The notes beneath the pieces are model-generated. The model searched no databases. It saw only the letters and a list, made by a program, of their open reading frames with translations, and was not told the DNA's origin. From PFJX01 sp963713085 (GTDB taxonomy: Bacteria; Pseudomonadota; Gammaproteobacteria; Burkholderiales; Thiobacillaceae), in assembly GCA_963713085.1 (NCBI GenBank), contig CAVQKQ010000016.1, positions 186,001 through 250,000 on the forward strand: DNA of 64,000 nt, given 5' to 3'. Shown here piece by piece: positions 7,617-18,054 of the stretch; positions within the stretch are counted from its first letter, which is position 1; each line of letters begins with the position of its first letter. A program made the translations under genes and the position numbers.

Positions 7617-10057
7617 ATGAAAATCGGGCAAGTAGGATCCGCTCTCTTGACGATGTTGGCAGTGACGCTGTCCGGCTGCGGCGGCGGTGGCGGCAGCGGA
7701 GGCGGCGGCTCAACTCCGGTATCGGCGGCATCGACCGGCGCGACCATCACCGGGATTACCGTGAACACCCCGCTGGTGAGTGACCTTCGTCGTCAAGGAC
7801 TCATCGGGTAATCCGGTTAATGGGCTCACTCTCTATGATCCGTCTGGCATCAGGCCTGCGGCAGTTCCAATATCAGTTTCGCCATCGCCAAGTTCGATGG
7901 CGCCAACTGGCAGAGCCTGATTTCACGCCAGCGTTATGCCAGCGATTCACCCGGCAAGTTGTCGGTCATCGAAGGCACGACCGATCCCAAGCCCGCCGCC
8001 GGCTATACCAACCCGGACACGGCGCTCACCGACCCGAGCACACGCATCGTAGGCATCCTGGAAGAAGCCAACGGTGCCTACACCTACCACTTCGCCACCG
8101 ACGTCACCACCCCGCTCCTGATGGCCGACGCGGTCGACAAGCGAAATGTCTCCCTGGGCAAGGTGGCCAACAATGGCCAACTCGCCGTAAGGACGGAGAG
8201 ACCCTGCATCGTGTCGTGCTGCAACTGTGCTACGTCGATCCAGTCAGCCACGCGACCGTGAAGTTCAACCCCTACGCCGACTTCACCCTCGGTGCCGATG
8301 GCAAGGGGGTCATCTACAAGGACAGCAAGGGCAACCCGACACCGGCACGCAAGGTGGTCGACCGGGAATCCTGCAATGACTGCCATGTCAACTTCGCCCA
8401 GCACGGCGGCAATCGCGTCGATCCCAACTTCTGCGTGGTCTGCCACAACCCCGGCAGCACCGACTTCGAGACTGGCAACCCGATCGACTTCAAGTTGATG
8501 GTGCACAAGTTCCACATGGGCAAACGCCTGACCCAGGATTACGCGGTGCGTTCGGCTGTGGCCCGAAAGGACATGGGTGGGGGCGACATCGAAGGTGTGC
8601 TGTATCCCCAGGATCAGCGCAATTGCGTCAATGCCATGATGGTTCATCAACGCACTACGTGCACCGCACCGGGCCGCGACAATCGAAAATACAAGTCCAG
8701 CGAGAACGCCTGATTGGCTGCCATGACGATTACAAGACGCCCGGCTCGAACTGGCAGACCGCGCATGCGACGTTTACGGCTCTATCGCTATTCTTCCCCA
8801 GCGTGAGCAATCCGGACGACACCCCCGACTCGACCTGCCAATCCTGTCACAACGACTTGGGACCGGGCACGGTGCCGACTAACGCCGAAGCCCATGCAAT
8901 TCCCGAGTGGGTCAAGTCCGCGAACTACCAGCTGAATATCTGGAATATCAGCAAGAACGCGGACAACTCCCTGACCGTGGAGTACTCGTTGAGCGATCCT
9001 AGCCATCCGGGCACCGATTACGACCTGGTGTCCGATAGTGCCCGTTTTGGCAACCTGTCGATCCTGTTCGGCTGGAACACCACCGACTATTCCAATGATG
9101 GCGAGACCCGGACGAGGCCAGCCCTTCTCCATAAAGGCCGCGACGGACGCCTCCGTGCAGCGGGTTGGCACCAGCAATCACTTCAGGCTGAATTCGGGTG
9201 TCCTGCCCGGCGCGGCCAGCGGCACTGTGGCCGTGGCCTTCCAGCGCCGCATCAACGATTCCGGCCTGCGCATACCCGTTCCGAACGTGGTTAAGTACAT
9301 TGCAATGAGTGGCAATGTACTTGAGCGTCGCCAAGTGGTCTCCGCCGAGAAGTGCAACGTCTGTCACGGCCGCTTCCTGGGCTATTCCAGCCTGTCCAGC
9401 TTCAAGCCCGGGTTGGGGGCCCACGGTGCAAACCGCAACGATCCCCAGGTGTGCGTGATCTGCCACAACGGCAATAATCTGCAGAACGGCACGGTCGTTT
9501 CCGGTGGCGTGGTTACCCATTACGCCGATTCGGCCGACTTCAAGCAGATGATCCACAAGATGCACGAAGCGCAGGACGACAACTACCCGGTGTGGCCCTA
9601 CGAGCAGGTGACGACCGGGTTGGGTTCGCAGATCACCGCGGGCCTGCGCTATTGCAACCTCTGCCACGTGGATAGCTCCTTTGTTAACAGCAAGAGCGTT
9701 CTGGGTACCTCCCTGGCTCTGGATGTAGACACCAGCGTCGACAGCACAGACGCGACGGTCATCGACACCGATGCCCTGGACAATGCTGTGATCTCGCCCA
9801 AGGCCTCCGCCTGCTACAGTTGCCACTCCTCGGATCAGGCCAAGAGCCATATGATCCTGACCGGCGGCGCGGCGTTTGGCAGCGTGACCCAGGGCGCCCT
9901 TGCCACGGGCACCGCGGTATTGGAAAAATGCGACGGTTGTCACCTGCAAGGCGCCATGGCACCCGTGGATGTCCTGAATCTCGGTGAACAAATTGAGCGC
10001 TCTGGCAATGCAACGTGGGAGGCGCTTGGTCAGGGTCCTCCCGATTTTTTACAGTGA
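7617..10057 (+). pseudogene. Decaheme OmcA/MtrC-family cytochrome lipoprotein with multiple frameshifts
   Basis: The product would be an outer-surface decaheme lipoprotein of about 810 residues. The ATG at 7617 follows a GGAG site and opens on a signal peptide with lipobox LSGC and a glycine-rich tether. The coding sense then jumps frame near 7779, 7855, 8195, 8628 and 9115, with possibly a compensating pair near 8670-8710. Nine heme motifs are legible across the three frames (CNDCH, CVVCH, CIGCH if one C is restored, CQSCH, CNVCH, CVICH, CNLCH, CYSCH, CDGCH). A tenth, CVKCH at about 8626, returns if one A is restored. Its intact paralog is presumably the gene cut by the left edge. Whether this is real decay or sequencing error cannot be settled from one sequence. 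Confidence 0.8.
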
Positions 10058-10069
10058 TTGGTGGAAATT

Positions 10070-10951
10070 ATGAATAAAACCAGGAACTTGCTCATGTTGG
10101 CCGCAGCATTGAGTATCTCGTTGTCCGCCTGCGGCAACAACAAACACACGAATGCCGATGGGCCGGTCGCGGTGAAGGTGAATGGCCAGCCGATTTTGGC
10201 TGCCGAATTCGGCGTCAAGCCGGGGCTCGACGGGGCCGCTCTAATGCCGTCCGTATCCGAATCCGACATGAAACTCATGGTTGACTTGGAGTTGCTGCGT
10301 CAGGCCGCGGTCGAGTCAAAGCTGGATCAGGACAAGGAAATAAGTGACCGGATGAGCAAATCCAAGGAATCTCCGAGGCGGACTCTGGCCATGGCATATA
10401 TCAACAAGCAGATGTCTACCATTGCCGAACCTACCGAGGCGGAAGTCAGTGCCTATTACAACGACAACCCGGCTCAATTCGCTGAGCGGAAGCACTATGA
10501 ATTGAATGCTTGCTACATCAAGCACGTCGCCGGAAAGGAAGCGAAGATCAAGGCCCAGTTGGGCAAGAGCAAGAAATTCGACGTTTTCGAACGGTGGTTG
10601 AAGGCGAACAAAATTACCCATGGCAGCCTGCCGGTCTCGGTTGATACGGATAAGGCGAACGAAGGGTTACTGAAGAAAATCGAGGCTGTCCCAGTCGGTG
10701 GCAGCGTTGTTGAGGATGGCAAGGATCAGATGACGATCACCTTCGTCAGCGCCATGCGGGAGGATCCGCTTACCCTGGAACAGGTCAAACAGCAGATCAT
10801 GAAGACGCTGTTCGATAAAAAGAAGCTTGCAAGCTACCGCGACATGATCAAGCGGTTGCGTGACCAGGCGAAGATCGAATACGTGCCGCCCTATACCGAA
10901 AATGGATATAAGGCGCACAACCTTTCCACACCCGGGGAGAAAGGCCAATGA
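10070..10951 (+). CDS. EpsD-family peptidyl-prolyl cis-trans isomerase lipoprotein, copy 2
   Basis: A predicted 293-residue lipoprotein with signal peptide and lipobox LSAC, then the same VNGQPI opening and KIEYVPPY close as copy 1. The ATG at 10070 has a GGTGG site nearby and is 12 bases after the upstream stop; the longer TTG start at 10058 is unlikely. This copy is intact, although the genes on both flanks of mtrA2 are broken. It differs from copy 1 at a large share of positions, including a different region around residues 30-50. The two isomerases may therefore serve different clients or simply have escaped the homogenisation seen in mtrA and mtrB. Confidence 0.82.
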   Translation: MNKTRNLLMLAAALSISLSACGNNKHTNADGPVAVKVNGQPILAAEFGVKPGLDGAALMPSVSESDMKLMVDLELLRQAAVESKLDQDKEISDRMSKSKESPRRTLAMAYINKQMSTIAEPTEAEVSAYYNDNPAQFAERKHYELNACYIKHVAGKEAKIKAQLGKSKKFDVFERWLKANKITHGSLPVSVDTDKANEGLLKKIEAVPVGGSVVEDGKDQMTITFVSAMREDPLTLEQVKQQIMKTLFDKKKLASYRDMIKRLRDQAKIEYVPPYTENGYKAHNLSTPGEKGQ

Positions 10952-11074
10952 CGCGTATCGGCAAAGTCTGAAAGTGGACTTGTCTGTCCGCTTGAGGCAA
11001 TGTCGCGCAATCGACCACCGGAGTGGGTTATTTCAGCGAACGTAATTGGGATATGCGAATGTTCGAGAGACATC

Positions 11075-12082
11075 TTGAAACCACGGGCAGCCTGGTTCGC
11101 CTTGATCCTGGGGATGAGTCTGCTGTTGCCGGCCTATGCCGCCGACGAGGCGGATAACGGCGAAACGGTCAAAAAGATCGACATGAAACGCCCCCCCCGG
11201 CCGATCACGCCTGAGGAAAAGGCGGACCGGGTGGATCTGCTGGCCAAGGGGCGCTACGTGGATGCCGATACCTGCGTCGGCTGCCATGACGAGGAGTACG
11301 AATACCCCATCTATCCCCTGTTCAAGACCAAGCATGCCGTGGTGGCGGACCCCCGCACCCCCTTCTCGAACAAGCAGTGCGAGAGCTGCCACGGCCCGGG
11401 CAAGACACACGCCAAGGCGAAGAAAGCGGGTAAGCGCAGCGGCACGATCATCAGCTTCGGCAAGGACTCTTGGGCGCCGGTCAAGGACCAGAACGACATG
11501 TGTCTGGCCTGTCACCAGACCCATCAGCGCATCGAGTGGAAGGGCAGCACCCATGACTTCAACGGCGTGGCCTGCGCCTCCTGCCACAAGATCCACGTGG
11601 CCAAGGACCCGGTGCTGGATCGCCAGCAGCAGGCCAACGTCTGCTTCACCTGCCATGCCAACAAGCGTGCCCAGTTTTATCAGGTCTCGCACCATCCGGT
11701 TCAGGAAGGCCAGATGGCCTGCAGCGAATGCCACAACGTCCATGGCGAGGACGGCACCGGTCTCCTGGTGAAGGCCACCTCGCGGGAAAAGTGTGTTTCA
11801 TGCCATGCCGAGAAGCGCGGCCCCTTCCTTTGGGAACATGCCCCCGCCGCCGAGGACTGCACCCTCTGCCACGATCCCCACGGCTCGAACCAGCCCGCGC
11901 TGCTCAAGAAGCGTCCACCCCAGTTGTGCCAGCAGTGCCATTCTCCGGAGGGACACCCCAGCGTCAGCTACAACGGTTCCAAACTGGCCGGCAGCGCCTT
12001 CCTGGGGGCCAAGGGCTGCGTGAATTGCCACTCCGCGGTGCACGGCTCGAATCACCCCTCCGGTGTGACCCTGGCGCGCTGA
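11075..12082 (+). CDS. mtrA: Decaheme c-type cytochrome, MtrA/DmsE/PioA family, copy 2
   Basis: This copy has the same ten CXXCH motifs, signal peptide and length as the copy at 1064-2086, and differs by only a few residues (for example Gln for Arg soon after the fifth heme). Near-identity at the base level begins abruptly around 11059-11095. The ATG used in copy 1 exists here at 11059 but is out of frame because of one extra base in the GTTCGAGAGACATC stretch, so TTG at 11075 is the best start (335 residues). An in-frame ATG at 11000 would add 25 non-signal residues. Its intact frame, beside broken partner genes, means the protein could still be made and pair with unit 1 partners. Confidence 0.88.
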   Translation: MKPRAAWFALILGMSLLLPAYAADEADNGETVKKIDMKRPPRPITPEEKADRVDLLAKGRYVDADTCVGCHDEEYEYPIYPLFKTKHAVVADPRTPFSNKQCESCHGPGKTHAKAKKAGKRSGTIISFGKDSWAPVKDQNDMCLACHQTHQRIEWKGSTHDFNGVACASCHKIHVAKDPVLDRQQQANVCFTCHANKRAQFYQVSHHPVQEGQMACSECHNVHGEDGTGLLVKATSREKCVSCHAEKRGPFLWEHAPAAEDCTLCHDPHGSNQPALLKKRPPQLCQQCHSPEGHPSVSYNGSKLAGSAFLGAKGCVNCHSAVHGSNHPSGVTLAR

Positions 12083-12144
12083 CAGCCAGGCCCCGGTTGC
12101 AAACGATGACCAGCATTCCCGAAAGCGAATCGAGGAAGAAGAAC

Positions 12145-14185
12145 ATGTCCGCTAGCAAATCCCCCTTGCAATACGCGTTGCTCGTGGCGGCGCTGATGCA
12201 AGCATTGCCGATGGCTGCATATGCCGCGAAGGACGATAAGGAAGACAAGGCAGAGAAGGCGGAAAAGGCTGATGACGCTGACAAGGCTGGCGGTATCAAT
12301 TCGGTCTGCGAAGACTGCGCAGACTACAGCGGCTGGACCAAGTGGTTGGAGTTGGGCATCGGTACCCAGAGCGACGACGCGTACCACTTCGGTCGCTATA
12401 CCGGTATGCAGGACAGCGGCGCGTTCATCAACGCCAACGGCGAGGTCCGCTACCGGGCCAAGGCCAATGGCGGCTACCTGGATGCCAAGGTCATCGACCT
12501 GGGCCTCGAGTCGCGCGACGTGAAGGTGGATGCCGGCAGGCAGGGCAAATACGGGGTGACCGTGGAATACGATCAGATCCTCAATTTCCGCAGACAGTAT
12601 TCGACCACGACCCTCAAGACTGAGCGTGACCGCACCGGCATCAAGTTCTCGGCGGTCCCGGGCAAGGACTGGGAAATCACCGGTTTCTTCCGCCACGAAA
12701 AGAAGGACGGCATCAAGGACGTGGGCGCCACCTTCGGCTTCAGCGCGACTTCTATCCTTCCCGTGGCCTTCAATTACCAGACCGACGATTTCGGGCTGAA
12801 CCTTGGGTACAAGGGAAGCGATTCCAGGCGCAATTCGGCTATGCCGGCTCCCTGTTCAAGAACGGCGATGACGAGATCTCCTGGTCCAACCCCCTGCCGC
12901 CGCCGGCCACCGGGCTAATCGCCGAATACCCTGACAACCAGTTCCACCAGATCAGCGCCATGCTGGGCTACCAGCTCACGGACCACACCCGGATAGGCGG
13001 CAAACTGGCTTCGGGCGCATGACCAGGACCAGAGCTACCTGCCATACAGCACCTCCTCCGGGTTCCCGGGGGTGAGCAACCTGGACGGAGAGGTGAAGAC
13101 GACTCTGGCCAAGCTGGATATCAACTCACGACCCAGCCCCAGGCTGCGCCTGGATGGCAGCTATACCTACAGCAATCGCGACAACAACACGCCCGTCAAT
13201 ACCTATGACTATGTGATCACGGACACCATCCTGAGCCCGGACCCTCGCCAGAATCGCCCCTACAGCTTCGAACAGCATCTGCTGCGGCTCAAGGCGGGCT
13301 ACCGGCTGCCCAAGGACGTGGATCTCTCCGGCGGCTTCGACTACGAACCTGATGGACGTACCTATCAGCAGGTAACGGAGACCAAGGACAAGACCCTGTG
13401 GGCCAAGCTCAAGCTGCAGCCGAGCGAGAAGGTCGAGACCTCCCTCAAACTATCCCATGCCAATCGCGATGCCTCGGCCTACAACGCCGCCGCCTACCAG
13501 AACCCGTCCTACCCCGAATCCGGGGCGATACCCGGCGATCCCCTGATGCAGGCATTCGAGATGGCGGACCGGACCCGCGACAAGGTCGGTTTTGATCTTT
13601 CGTACAACACGTTGGAGAAACTGTCCCTCGGATTCGCCCTCGACTTCTACAAGGACGACTACAAGAACATGGTACTGGGGCTGACCAAGGCCAGCGGCTT
13701 CACCTCCACACCCAGCCTCACCTATGTGTTCAGCGAAAAGCTCTCGGCCTCGGCCTACTACACTTACGACAAGCTGAGTTCCGACCAGTCCGGCCGGGAA
13801 TGGCTCACCCTCCCCCCCAGTCAGCACGCTGTGGGCCGAATCGGACGGCAACACGACCCAGACCGTCGGTCTGACCGTCAACTGGAAGGCGATACCCAAG
13901 AAGCTGGATCTTGGCGCGGATGTGGTCTATTCCGACTTCACCGGCAAGATTCACTACGACACCACCCCCCTGCCGGATCTCGGTTCCACCCTCACCGCCA
14001 TCGGCTTACACGGCACCTACAAGCTGAAGGATGATGTCTCGCTGCGCGCCGATTACCGCTACGAGCATTTCAAGGAATCCGACTGGGCGAACCTCCCCCT
14101 ACCCTCGGTGATCACGCTCGGCACGTCCCCGCAGACCCAGGATGTTCATGTGATCTACGTCTCGGTCCGGTACGCATTCAAGTAA
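12145..14185 (+). pseudogene. mtrB: MtrB/PioB-family barrel, copy 2, with frameshifts
   Basis: The signal peptide, charged linker, CxxC and early strands match copy 1 closely. Comparison with 2149-4191 then shows one A lost from a run near 12815 and one G and one C lost near 13012-13028, which together restore the frame. A C is gained in a run near 13812, and the last part is read from another frame to the stop at 14185. All four events are single-base changes at homopolymers. Between them the protein is nearly identical to copy 1. If the indels are real, the product is truncated after about 260 residues. If they are sequencing errors, this is a normal 680-residue barrel. Confidence 0.82.
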
Positions 14186-14192
14186 CGATACC

Positions 14193-14690
14193 CCATGCCT
14201 GCATGACACGTTACGAAGACGCGGGTCTCGGCGTTGTCTGGGGTACAGTGCATTTGACTTGGTGTGAGACCGGATGTGTCGGCCAAAATCTAGTTCGAAG
14301 CTGGTGAGGTCGACCTGTCAACAGCCGGCGCATAGACCTCGTCGATACTGCGCGGACAAGTCGGTAGCTCAGTCTGTTCGGGCACCAAGGTTGCGCGACG
14401 CCGAATACCGGCGACCGCCGCCATTTCTCGTCGACATCCCCTTCGACAGAGCCCGCCAAACCTCATATATCGATACGCGAACCGGTCATTTTCGCGCGGG
14501 TTCCAATCCTTACCTACCCCAGCTTCCCCCCTCGCAGGTGGCAAGGTGTCACATTGGCTTGTGGGGTTCCAGGGCCAGTAGGGTGTCGTTGGCCATCGCC
14601 GCCGGCACCCTGAGGATGGCGTGCCGATTCAGCATGCCGGTCAAACTCTGGTGTTGGGGCGCGAGGAGGTGACTCAGTCTTCTATTCATT
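14193..14690 (+). other. About 500 bases present only in unit 2, between mtrB and its terminator
   Basis: In unit 1 the sequence passes from the mtrB stop to the terminator-like block within about 10 bases. Here about 500 bases intervene. They hold short open frames on both strands but none with a recognisable domain. The minus-strand frame 14549-14737 begins within the terminator and is doubtful. I see no clear terminal inverted repeats or transposase motif. A degraded insertion in unit 2 is the simplest reading; loss from unit 1 is the alternative. Confidence 0.5.
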
Positions 14691-14692
14691 CC

Positions 14693-14725
14693 GACAAGGG
14701 CGGCTTTGGCCGCCCTTGTCGTTTT
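14693..14725 (+). terminator. Intrinsic terminator after mtrB copy 2
   Basis: A perfect twelve-pair stem (14693-14704 with 14709-14720), a TTTG loop and GTTTT. It would end transcription before the leader of the next cytochrome gene. The matching place in unit 1 (4202-4225) is a mutated version that no longer pairs well, so readthrough may differ between the units. Confidence 0.8.
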
Positions 14726-14795
14726 GGCACATGCCAATCGCCGCCGGCCAACACCATGAAAAGGTCGAATAGATCAAAAAAATGGGACAAATATT

Positions 14796-14824
14796 TGTAC
14801 CTATTTAGACACAAAGATATTTTG
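14796..14824 (+). promoter_or_regulatory. Candidate sigma-70 promoter upstream of the second OmcA/MtrC-like gene, unit 2
   Basis: TTGTAC at 14796-14801 and TATTTT at 14819-14824 with a 17-base spacer, just downstream of the terminator at 14693. This arrangement fits a separate transcription start for the downstream cytochrome gene. The bases from here to 15275 form a leader related to 4333-4782 and contain no gene I can support. Confidence 0.45.
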
Positions 14825-15275
14825 TACCAACTCATCTATTTCGTCATGGTTTTTGCTGGGGGTAGCGCTCTGGCCCATGCGGCCAAGAGGAATACCGGAT
14901 TTTGTATAACGAGGAGAAGACATCGAATGCTTGTTTGCGGTCGTGCCGGTTGCAAGGTGGCGCCGCGCGGACAGCGACTGTCTGGATCTGGCCTGCCTTG
15001 GCGTCCCGGATGAAGGCGATGGCTTCTCGAGACCGCGCCCATGTGGGGTGGGAACAGTACGTTCCAATGCATCGAGGAAGGCAGCGGGATCGTCGTGCCG
15101 GAGAGGCGGCGCGGGGTTCTGCAGGCAAGCCAAAGGCGGAAAATGCCGGCCACCGGCTCGGAACGGTCGGTGCGGAAGCGTTTTTTGAGTTGTTGATGTG
15201 AAGTTGCGGTACCTGCCGTAGGGTGTGTCGGGGCATGGGGTCTTGGCACGTTGTCTTCAGTGCAAGGAGAGGAAA

Positions 15276-17777
15276 ATGACCATTTCTAAAATATTATCAA
15301 TCAGCCGTCTGGGGTTAGTCGCCCTGATGGCCATTGGCCTCGCCGGTTGCGGTGGGGGTGGAGGTGGAGGCACAACCACGCCGCCGCCGACGCCCACCGT
15401 GGATTTGACCTCCTATGTGGCCCAGGCCAAGCCTGAGCAATGTGTACTGTGTCACACCGATACAGCCGCTGGCGCGGACGGCGAGGCTGGCTCTGTCACC
15501 AGGACCGGCCCAGGGCATTATTCGGAATACGTCAAGTATGCGGATACCAGCAAGTTCACGCTGACCGTCGATGGGGTTTCGAGTGTCGATAATGGCGATG
15601 GTACCTTTACGTCAACTATGACTTTTACCGCCAAGAAGAACGGTACCGGGCTCACTGCCGATGAGCTCGCGGCACTGAATCAGAAGCGGTTCTATGCCGT
15701 GATGTACGACACTACGACTCGGCAATTTACTCAGTCGACCTCATTGACCGGATCCAATGCGTCGAATTTCACGCAGACCGGAGACGGATGGCCAGTTCAC
15801 GGTGAAGACCACCAATGTTGCCTTTGCGCATGAACTACAGACGGCGGCGGGTGTGGGTGCCGAAGCCTATGCCTACATCGCCGATGGCAAGCTCGATACC
15901 GAAGGTATGCAGTTGTACGATGATGTGGCCAACGCGGGCAAGACCTATGGTGATGCCGGAACCTATCAGTCGGCCGCCAACGTATCGGCCTGCGAGACCT
16001 GCCACGGCAAGCCCTACATGAAGCACGGCTACCGCATGGCGGCCGTGCCCGGCCTGGCGGATTTCGGCGGCTGCAAGAACTGCCACGTCAATGGTGTGAG
16101 CCGGCCACGATGTCGCCTGGCAGATCTTGAAGGACAACCCGGAGCGTGCCGCCGAGATCGCCAATGGCAGCGCCGTGACGGCTGAAGAGAATACCAAGTA
16201 CGCCTATGAGCGCATTCTCATGAACGACGTACACATGTCGCACAACATGGAGTTCCCGTATCCGCAGACCATGCAGATCTGCGCCACCTGCCACTCGGGG
16301 CATCTGGGCGATACGCTGGAAAGCGACATCTTCGCGGATTCCAAGTACCGGGCCTCGACCTGCGTCAGCTGCCACAGCGTCGACGGGCTCAAGGCCAAGA
16401 TGGAGACCCGGCACGACGGCGTAGCCATCACCATCCACGACACCTTCATCGCCAAGATGGACGATCCCGCCCAACGGGACACCGTGGATTGCACGGTATG
16501 CCATGGCAAATCCGTCGGTGTTGGTCCCTCGTTCGCGACCATCCACCACAACGGCTATAACCCGATCATCTATGCGGACGATGGCACGCGGTAAAAAAAA
16601 AAAAAAAAAAATTCGGATACGTTCAAGACCACCATCGACAGCGCCACGTATGACGCCGCCACTCACATGCTGGACATCCATTTCAGCGCAACCGGCGATA
16701 TGGGCAGCCTGCATGCGAGCAATATCACACCGACCGTCACGATCGGCCTGTACGGCTACGACACCAAGGACTTCATCGTCGCCGCGCACGGTTCCGCCGC
16801 TGACGGCAAGCGCAATCTGGAACATGTCTGGGGCGATGGCAACCCGCGCTACACGGACGTTTCGGCGGCGTGGCGGCAGCTGGGAAGTGAAGGCGGACCT
16901 GTCGCTCTGGGCTGACATGCTGGCTCCAAATGCCGATGGCGTGACCGTAATCAGGCGCGCGGAAATTGCGGTCTTGCCTAATCTTCCTCATCCGACGCTC
17001 ACGATAGTTGCCTATGGCGGCGCCGTAGTCCCGGCACCTCTCGCGCTCAACGCACCGTCCAAGACCTTCAACTTTGCCGATAACGGGTTCGAGGACTACT
17101 TCCCGGATCTGGTGAATGTGTTCAAGACGGTCAACACGACGCCGGACACGCAAGGTTCCCTGGACGGCTGCAACACCTGCCACGATGCGCTTGGCACCAC
17201 GTTCCATGATGGACAGCGGGGCGGCAACATCAAGGTGTGCCGGATCTGCCACGAGGTCTCGAATGGCGGTTCGCATCTGGAAGCGCAGTCGCGGTCGATC
17301 GATTCCTATGTCCATGCCATCCACTCGTTCCAGGCATAACAATAGGAAAAAATTCGCCATGCGCTCCGGACGGTGTACGAGTATGAGTCGCACATCTCCC
17401 ATCACTTCCCGCGGTTCACGATCAAGGACTGCGAGGCCTGCCACGTCGACTCGAGCAATGTTTACGCTTCGGGCCGGTACGCGTTCGACGTACCTGACCA
17501 GTCCAAGTCGATGCCGGGCGTGCTATCCGGGACCGTGTCGATCGAGAACCGGAACATCGGCGAGATCTTGCCGGCTGTCACGGGTCCCGCCGTGCGGGCC
17601 TGCGGTGCGTGTCACCGTGCCCAGGCGATCAATGCCGATGATTCGGGCGACCTGTCGCTCCAGATCACGCACTGGCAGACCTTCGGTTATTACGTCGAGA
17701 TCGCCTCTGCAAATACCCGTGACCTCTGGAATGAAGTGGTCGACAAGATCATGACCCTCTTCAAGGCCGACCACTAA
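15276..17777 (+). pseudogene. OmcA/MtrC-family decaheme cytochrome lipoprotein, copy 2, with multiple frameshifts
   Basis: The gene opens like copy 1 (AGGAGAGG site, signal peptide, lipobox LAGC, glycine/proline tether). Its frame is lost near 15790 (one extra base), around 16085-16130, at the A run 16593-16611 (in-frame TAA), near 16868 and near 17338. All ten CXXCH motifs are still present when the frames are stitched, and segments between breaks are close to copy 1. Some parts truly differ, for example about 15565-15790 and 16985-17040, so this is not just a noisy duplicate of unit 1. As read, the longest N-terminal product would be about 185 residues with a single heme. Confidence 0.82.
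16593..16611 (+). repeat. Run of 19 A inside a cytochrome coding region
   Basis: Nineteen consecutive A residues replace a stretch that encodes a normal Gly/Ser/Pro-rich segment in copy 1 (around 6080-6120). About 40 coding bases are missing relative to copy 1. In a GC-rich genome, a homopolymer of this length inside a gene is suspicious for a gap-closing or sequencing artefact. Confidence 0.95.
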
Positions 17778-17842
17778 GCGTGGCGGGCGGGGCGGACCTG
17801 GGTCCGCCTCGCGTTAGTCCCAGGTAATACCAGTTGGTACTG

Positions 17843-17873
17843 AACCGGAGGTTGCAAGGCCTCCGGTTTTTTT
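17843..17873 (+). terminator. Rho-independent terminator of unit 2
   Basis: A nine-pair stem (17843-17851 with 17860-17868) with an eight-base loop runs into a seven-base T run (17867-17873). It closes unit 2. Bases 17874-18054 hold no gene. A TATAAT at 18041-18046 is a likely -10 element for the following operon, although its -35 side is weak. Confidence 0.82.
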
Positions 17874-18054
17874 ATGCGTTTCTCCCCGGGTTTTGCTGGC
17901 GGCGCTTCCCTTTGTCTCTCCTAACCAGTTGAATTTGTCGAACCTGACGTCCGAGAACAAGCTGCACGTTCTGTAAAAAAGCACAATTGATCTTGGTCAC
18001 CGGACGTAATGCTGGCCATAATGGCCCCTCTTCTGATGGTTATAATCGCACTCT

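Larger units (their letters stand above)
7617..17777 (+). repeat. Tandem duplication, unit 2 of the porin-cytochrome operon
   Basis: This is the second copy of the five-gene unit, in the same order and orientation as unit 1. Three of its five genes (7617-10057, 12145-14185 and 15276-17777) are interrupted by small indels, while the epsD-like and mtrA copies are intact. It also carries about 500 bases between mtrB and its terminator that unit 1 lacks. It ends at the terminator at 17843-17873. Confidence 0.9.

Noticed and set aside
14549..14737. A 62-residue minus-strand frame with a fairly natural amino-acid composition
   Set aside because: It begins inside the terminator hairpin and matches nothing I recognise. 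It is kept only as part of the unexplained insert.
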